The position numbers and the translations under genes are program-made. A DNA stretch of 17,782 nt. Source: CAZWSE01 sp964636575. GTDB lineage: Bacteria > Pseudomonadota > Alphaproteobacteria > Rhodobacterales > Rhodobacteraceae. The number at the start of each line of letters is the position of its first letter. Position 1 is the first letter of the stretch. The notes beneath the pieces are model-generated. The model was given only the letters and a program-made list of their open reading frames with translations. It was not told the DNA's origin and did not search any database. The stretch lies in contig CAZWSE010000069.1 in assembly GCA_964636575.1 (NCBI GenBank), forward strand, positions 1 to 17,782, in the 5' to 3' direction. Positions 13,915 to 17,782 of the stretch are shown in pieces.

Positions 13915-15252
13915 ATGGAGTGGTACTACGCGCTCTCGTTCCTTCTGGGGATGATCCTGTTTTTCATGTTCCTCGGCATCCCCGTTGCGCTGGCCTTCAT
14001 CGCGGCCAACATGATCGGGGCGACCTATTTCATGGGCGGCTCTGGCGACATTTTCCGTCAAATGACACGCGGCATCGGGCAGCTGACCAACCAAGCCTTG
14101 CCGACGGTGACATCGTTCAACCTGATGCCTGTGCCCATGTTCCTGCTGATGGGAGAGATCTTTTTCTTCACAGGACTCGCCAACAAAATGTTTGGGGCGG
14201 TGGACCGTTTGATGGGCAAAATCCCGGGCCGTTTGTCTTTCGTGACAGTCGGCGGCGGCACGGCCTTCGCGACGCTTTCGGGGTCTTCCTTGGGGTCTAC
14301 CGCTTTGCTGGGGTCACTGATGGTGCCCGAGATGCAAAAGCGTGGATACAAGAAACACATGGCGATCGGGCCGATCTTGGGAACAGGGGGCTTGGCCATG
14401 CTGATCCCGCCCTCTGCACTGGCGGTTTTACTGGCGACCTTGTCCAACTTGGATGTCGGCAAGCTGCTGATCGCGGGGCTGATGCCCGGACTGATCTTGG
14501 CCTGTATGTATGCGCTGATGATCTTGGCGATGTGTCTATGGGACCCAGAAGCCGCCCCATCTTACGAGGTCGAAGACGCGAGTTTCGGCGAAAAAATGCG
14601 GCTCTTGTTCACCGATATACTGCCGATGATGTCCATCGTGCTGGGCGTCATCATCTTAATCATGCAAGGCTGGGCTACCCCGTCAGAAAGTGCCGCGTTC
14701 GGGTGCTTGGGCGTGCTCGTTTTGGCCGTGATCTACCGAAAACTGACATGGGACAGCTTTGTAAATTCCGTCACAGGGGCTTTAAAAGTGACTACACTGG
14801 CGCTGCTTATCATCTTCGGGTCTGCCACGTTTTCCAACCTTCTGGCGTTTTCGGGCGCGTCCTCTGGACTGATCGGTTGGGCCACAAGCTTTGAGGTGGA
14901 CCCGCTTTACATGCTGTTGATCATGTTCTGCATTTTGCTGGTCTTGGGCATGTTCATGGACCAGCTTTCGATGATGCTGCTGACCGTGCCGATCTTCTTT
15001 CCGCTGGCCGAAACATATGGGTTCGATCTGATCTGGTTCGCCGTGATTGTTCTGCTGGCACTCGAGATCAGCTTCACCACGCCGCCCTTTGGATTGCTTC
15101 TCTTTGTGATGAAAGGCGTGGCGCCACCCGGCACAACAATGCGCGACATCTATCTGGCCGCCATGCCCTACATCGGATGTTCGATGCTGCTGGTTGCGCT
15201 ACTGATCGCGTTCCCACAAATTGCATTGTGGTTGCCCTACTTAGGACAGTAG
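13915..15252 (+). CDS. dctM: TRAP transporter large permease subunit (DctM family)
   Basis: This 445-residue membrane protein has many hydrophobic helices across its length. DctM hallmarks are visible: VPMFLLMGEIFFFTGLANKM, the FATLSGSSLGSTALLGSLMVPEM signature seen in two parts, the GTGGLAMLIPPS hairpin, FMDQLSMMLLTVPIFFP, and TTPPFGLLLFVMKGVAP. This subunit forms the elevator-type transport path coupled to the sodium gradient, together with DctP and DctQ. Length is slightly above the common 425-440. The start ATG 13915 has only a weak AGAAAG upstream, so translation may rely on coupling to dctQ. Transcription probably ends at the hairpins just downstream. Confidence 0.94.
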   Translation: MEWYYALSFLLGMILFFMFLGIPVALAFIAANMIGATYFMGGSGDIFRQMTRGIGQLTNQALPTVTSFNLMPVPMFLLMGEIFFFTGLANKMFGAVDRLMGKIPGRLSFVTVGGGTAFATLSGSSLGSTALLGSLMVPEMQKRGYKKHMAIGPILGTGGLAMLIPPSALAVLLATLSNLDVGKLLIAGLMPGLILACMYALMILAMCLWDPEAAPSYEVEDASFGEKMRLLFTDILPMMSIVLGVIILIMQGWATPSESAAFGCLGVLVLAVIYRKLTWDSFVNSVTGALKVTTLALLIIFGSATFSNLLAFSGASSGLIGWATSFEVDPLYMLLIMFCILLVLGMFMDQLSMMLLTVPIFFPLAETYGFDLIWFAVIVLLALEISFTTPPFGLLLFVMKGVAPPGTTMRDIYLAAMPYIGCSMLLVALLIAFPQIALWLPYLGQ

Positions 15253-15261
15253 AATTTTGCG

Positions 15262-15282
15262 CTCCGCGCGGGGAGTATTTTA
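15262..15282 (+). terminator. dctM gene-end hairpin with TATTTT
   Basis: CTCC (15262-15265) pairs with GGAG (15272-15275) around GC-rich bases and is followed by TATTTTA. It is similar to the hairpin-TATTT element after the aminotransferase gene and overlaps the larger inverted repeat downstream. Confidence 0.5.
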
Positions 15283-15330
15283 AAAAGGGTAAAGGAAACG
15301 GACTATGCCTTTACCCTTTTTCAAATACTC
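15273..15330. terminator. Long near-perfect inverted repeat, bidirectional terminator
   Basis: A 23-base arm at 15273-15295 is complementary to 15308-15330 with one mismatch, leaving a 12-base loop (15296-15307). The arms carry A-runs and T-runs (AAAAAGGG against CCCTTTTT), so either strand's transcript would form a long stem with U-rich stretches. It sits between convergent dctM and the racemase-like gene, whose stop codon begins three bases beyond the repeat. Confidence 0.75.
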
Positions 15331-15333
15331 AAA

Positions 15334-16107
15334 TCAAAGCCCTTTAGGATGCGCCAAGAACTCTTCAATGACAGAATCCGGCGCCAGCGCGTAGTCTCCT
15401 GTTCTGCTCACAGACTGCCCCGTGATCCGCTTCAGTTCGACAGCCATTTCAGCCATTTTCAAAGCGATCGGGATCCCGTTGATGACAGGCGCCCCGTCTA
15501 CGGCATGGTTTTCGAACTCTGAGAACAACAGCATTGGAATACCACCACCTGGCAATATCACGTCAATGCCGCCTTCCACTAAGGGGCGCGCTTGGTCTTC
15601 GAACAGACCCCTGACTTCTTCGGCTTTTGTTGAATCACCATAAGCCTCCAGCATTTGGCCGGGTTCGAATTTGACCGCATGAACCCCGATGATCCGCTGG
15701 CCCAATCCGTACTTTGCAATCTGTTGGTGGAACCATGGAATGAAGCGGGGATTGATGGTGACGATCCCCAGTCGTTGCCCGAGTTGGCAGGCGTAGAGCA
15801 TGGTGGCTTCGCCCAAGCCGATGACCGGAATGTCCACGGCGGCGCGGGCCTCATAGAGGCCGGCATCTTGAAAATGGCCGACCACAAAAGCGTCATATCC
15901 TTCGCGCTCGGCCCTAATCGCGTTGCAGATCATTTCCCTTGCGCAGCGGTATTCGACGAGGGGATGGGCGTAGCTGTCGAAGGGGGTGATGCCGTGGATT
16001 TCGAACTCGGTTTCGGGGCCTTTGACACGGTCCAGATGGGCGCGGAGGACCTCCCAGTAGGAGGCGCCGTTTTCAAAATCGACGTAGCTTTGATACCATA
16101 TTTTCAT
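15334..16107 (-). CDS. Asp/Glu/hydantoin racemase-family protein lacking both catalytic cysteines
   Basis: This 257-residue cytosolic protein has the duplicated alpha/beta layout of the Asp/Glu/hydantoin racemase superfamily. It shows the start MKIWYQSY, an early YDAFVVGHFQDAGLYEAR block (71-88), the VIGLGEATMLYA segment, and the later DVILPGGGIPML block (182-193). In true racemases each of the two blocks carries a catalytic cysteine (CFGDPGL and GCAG types). Here the first is His78 and the second aligns with Gly187, so cysteine-based racemisation is not expected. It could be a lyase, isomerase or decarboxylase with altered chemistry. ATG 16107 has a poor ribosome site. The gene is convergent with dctM and divergent from the hydroxyacid dehydrogenase. 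Confidence 0.85.
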   Translation of the reverse strand: MKIWYQSYVDFENGASYWEVLRAHLDRVKGPETEFEIHGITPFDSYAHPLVEYRCAREMICNAIRAEREGYDAFVVGHFQDAGLYEARAAVDIPVIGLGEATMLYACQLGQRLGIVTINPRFIPWFHQQIAKYGLGQRIIGVHAVKFEPGQMLEAYGDSTKAEEVRGLFEDQARPLVEGGIDVILPGGGIPMLLFSEFENHAVDGAPVINGIPIALKMAEMAVELKRITGQSVSRTGDYALAPDSVIEEFLAHPKGL

Positions 16108-16149
16108 GGGGTCACTCTGACCTAAATCTTAACGCTTCTCCAGAGCCTT

Positions 16150-16166
16150 GGTTTCGCGGCGAAACC
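16150..16166. promoter_or_regulatory. Hairpin in the racemase/dehydrogenase divergent region
   Basis: GGTTTCG (16150-16156) and CGAAACC (16160-16166) form a perfect 7-bp stem with a 3-base loop. It is nested in a wider repeat, AGAGCC (16142-16147) with GGCTCT (16181-16186). It may be an operator or part of a leader RNA of the minus-strand gene. The rest of the 183-bp gap 16108-16290 has only a weak TTGACC box (16242-16247) before the dehydrogenase and no gene. Confidence 0.35.
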
Positions 16167-16290
16167 GGAGTGCGGTGCTTGGCTCTCAAAGGTTAAAGAC
16201 ATGCTAACGCAGCCCCAAAAGGAGCGTGCCGGTCTAATCGCTTGACCCTATTGCCAAAACACCCAAACTGCGCGCAATTCGGAGACTGAT

Positions 16291-17733
16291 ATGAGCGATT
16301 TACTGACCGACCTGCGCAACACTTTGGGGGCAGACTATGTGCTGACCGACCCAGAGGTGTTAACGCCCTACACCAAGGACGCGACGGGCAAATACGTGGG
16401 CACAGCACTTGCGGTCGTGCAGCCTGCAAACGCAGCCGAGGTCAGTGCCATCGTAAAGCTTGCCAACACGCATGGCACGCCTGTCATCCCGCAGGGCGGC
16501 AACACCGGACTGGCGGGCGCGTGCTTTACCGGTGACAACCGCGATACGATCATTTTGTCGCTGGAACGGCTCAACACGATCCGCGAAATCAAGCCCGATG
16601 CCCGCATCGCCATCGTGGAGGCCGGCGTCATCTTGCAAACGCTGCATACGGCTGCCGAACAACACGGGTTGATCTACCCCATGACCTTCGGGGCAAAAGG
16701 GTCCTGCATGATCGGGGGCAATTTGGGCACCAATGCGGGCGGGTCCAACGTGCTGCGCTATGGCAATACCCGCGACCTTGTGTTGGGGATCGAGGCGGTC
16801 ATGCCCAATGGCGATATTGTTGATCTGATGAGCGAGCTGCACAAGGACAATACGGGATATAACCTCAAGCACTTGATGATCGGGGCAGAGGGCACCTTGG
16901 GCATTATTACGGCGGCTGTGCTAAAGCTGGCCCCCAAGCCCAAAGCCTATTTCACGGCGATGGTCGCGGTGCCGGATATCTCAACCTCGCTCACTTTGCT
17001 GAACACCCTGCAAGCGGCCAGCCGCAACAGCGTTGAGGCTTATGAGTACATGCCCGACAGCTACTTTCAGGCTTTGGCCAGCGCCTTTCCCGATGCGCGT
17101 ATGCCTTTTGAGGAGCCTGCGGAGCATGGGATATTCGTGGAGGTCGGCTTTACCGCGGATGAGGACTGCGAGATGCAGGACGACGGCACGTTGCGTGGGG
17201 TTGCGGTTCTGGAAGGCTTGTTGGAACAGGCCTTTGAGGAGGGTCAGATCACCGATGCTGTCATCTGCAAATCAGAAGGTGAACGCCAAGTCATGTGGGA
17301 AAACCGTGAACGCGCCTATTTTGCGATGACCAATATGGGCAAGCCTGTGAACAATGATATCGCGCTGCCGCTGGATCGGGTTGAGGAATTTATCACCGTC
17401 ATGGGCGCCAAGCTGAAAGGGTTGAACGAGAACTTTTTTGCACTGACTGTGGCGCATTTAGGGGATGGGAACCTGCATTATTCGGTCTGGCTTGACCCCG
17501 AAGCGGAACCCGATGTTGGCCCAGAAAACCACGACCATGTGATGGAGCTGGTTGAGGACTGCGTGTTGGAAATGGGCGGCAGCTTTTCGGCTGAACACGG
17601 GATTGGCCTGACCAAGCTGCCATCTATGCGCCGCCGCAAGGATCAAAACGCCCTGACAGCCATGCGCGCCATAAAAGCCGCACTTGATCCCAATGGCATT
17701 ATGAACCCCGGAAAAGTGCTGCCCGCAGAGTAG
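16291..17733 (+). CDS. FAD-binding D-2-hydroxyacid dehydrogenase (D2HGDH/GlcD-like)
   Basis: This 480-residue flavoprotein has the VAO/PCMH-type FAD domain followed by the FAD-oxidase C domain. The FAD-binding blocks are PQGGNTGLAGA (67-77) and GGNLGTNAGG (142-151). The C-terminal metal and catalytic residues match those of D-2-hydroxyglutarate dehydrogenase: His399 and His406 in HLGDGNLH, then Glu445 and His446 in SAEHGIG. The protein ends with the usual NPGKVLP. Such enzymes oxidise D-2-hydroxy acids (D-2-hydroxyglutarate, D-lactate, D-malate) to 2-oxo acids and pass electrons to a quinone or flavoprotein acceptor. GGAG at 16281-16284 is six bases before ATG. It is divergent from the racemase-like gene and close to the TRAP operon, which suggests but does not prove a hydroxyacid substrate shared with them. 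Confidence 0.92.
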   Translation: MSDLLTDLRNTLGADYVLTDPEVLTPYTKDATGKYVGTALAVVQPANAAEVSAIVKLANTHGTPVIPQGGNTGLAGACFTGDNRDTIILSLERLNTIREIKPDARIAIVEAGVILQTLHTAAEQHGLIYPMTFGAKGSCMIGGNLGTNAGGSNVLRYGNTRDLVLGIEAVMPNGDIVDLMSELHKDNTGYNLKHLMIGAEGTLGIITAAVLKLAPKPKAYFTAMVAVPDISTSLTLLNTLQAASRNSVEAYEYMPDSYFQALASAFPDARMPFEEPAEHGIFVEVGFTADEDCEMQDDGTLRGVAVLEGLLEQAFEEGQITDAVICKSEGERQVMWENRERAYFAMTNMGKPVNNDIALPLDRVEEFITVMGAKLKGLNENFFALTVAHLGDGNLHYSVWLDPEAEPDVGPENHDHVMELVEDCVLEMGGSFSAEHGIGLTKLPSMRRRKDQNALTAMRAIKAALDPNGIMNPGKVLPAE

Positions 17734-17782
17734 AGGTTTCTTGGCTTGCAGCTGTTTTGATCCGTTGAGAACGCTTTCCCGA
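17734..17782. other. Window end, no gene seen
   Basis: The last 49 bases after the dehydrogenase stop hold no open frame, hairpin or terminator that I can support. Confidence 0.5.

Overview
The window looks like a chromosomal segment of an alphaproteobacterium, most likely a marine Rhodobacteraceae/Roseobacter-group species. I infer this from the moderately high GC content, the TRAP and SsuABC-type uptake operons, the aerobic-type CobQ, and hairpin-plus-TATTT gene ends of a kind I associate with that group. There is no rRNA, CRISPR array, transposase, integrase or transcriptional regulator gene in the window. The genus cannot be fixed from the sequence alone.

Layout. Positions 1-51 are the 3' part of a tRNA-Thr(TGT). 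A pyridoxamine-phosphate-oxidase-like flavoprotein lies on the minus strand (110-736). It is divergent from an iron-containing alcohol dehydrogenase (921-2096), which is followed by a secreted polysaccharide-lyase-like protein (2137-2898). Next comes a ThDP-dependent enzyme of the acetolactate-synthase fold (3045-4712), overlapped by four bases with cobyric acid synthase cobQ (4709-6202). An SsuABC-type ABC uptake operon follows: substrate-binding protein (6309-7331), ATPase (7394-8169), permease (8162-8953), then a HisC-like aminotransferase (9006-10091). The ATPase gene is frameshifted by one extra copy of an 8-bp tandem repeat lying inside the Walker A coding sequence.

The right half is a probable carboxylate-catabolism region. 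An opine-dehydrogenase-family gene and a 3-hydroxyacyl-CoA-dehydrogenase-like gene form a translationally coupled minus-strand pair (12217-10152). They diverge from a complete TRAP transporter dctPQM (12322-15252). The roughly 100-bp divergent region holds overlapping face-to-face promoter candidates with a small palindrome between them. Convergent to dctM is an Asp/Glu/hydantoin-racemase-fold protein (16107-15334) that lacks both expected catalytic cysteines. Divergent from that gene is a metal- and FAD-dependent D-2-hydroxyacid dehydrogenase (16291-17733).

Together the right half suggests import of an organic (amino) acid by the TRAP system and its oxidation by NAD-dependent dehydrogenases, with hydroxyacid oxidation next door. 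The actual substrate cannot be read from the sequence. The main points for follow-up are the repeat-mediated ATPase frameshift, the TRAP/opine-dehydrogenase module and its shared promoter region, and the cysteine-less racemase homologue.
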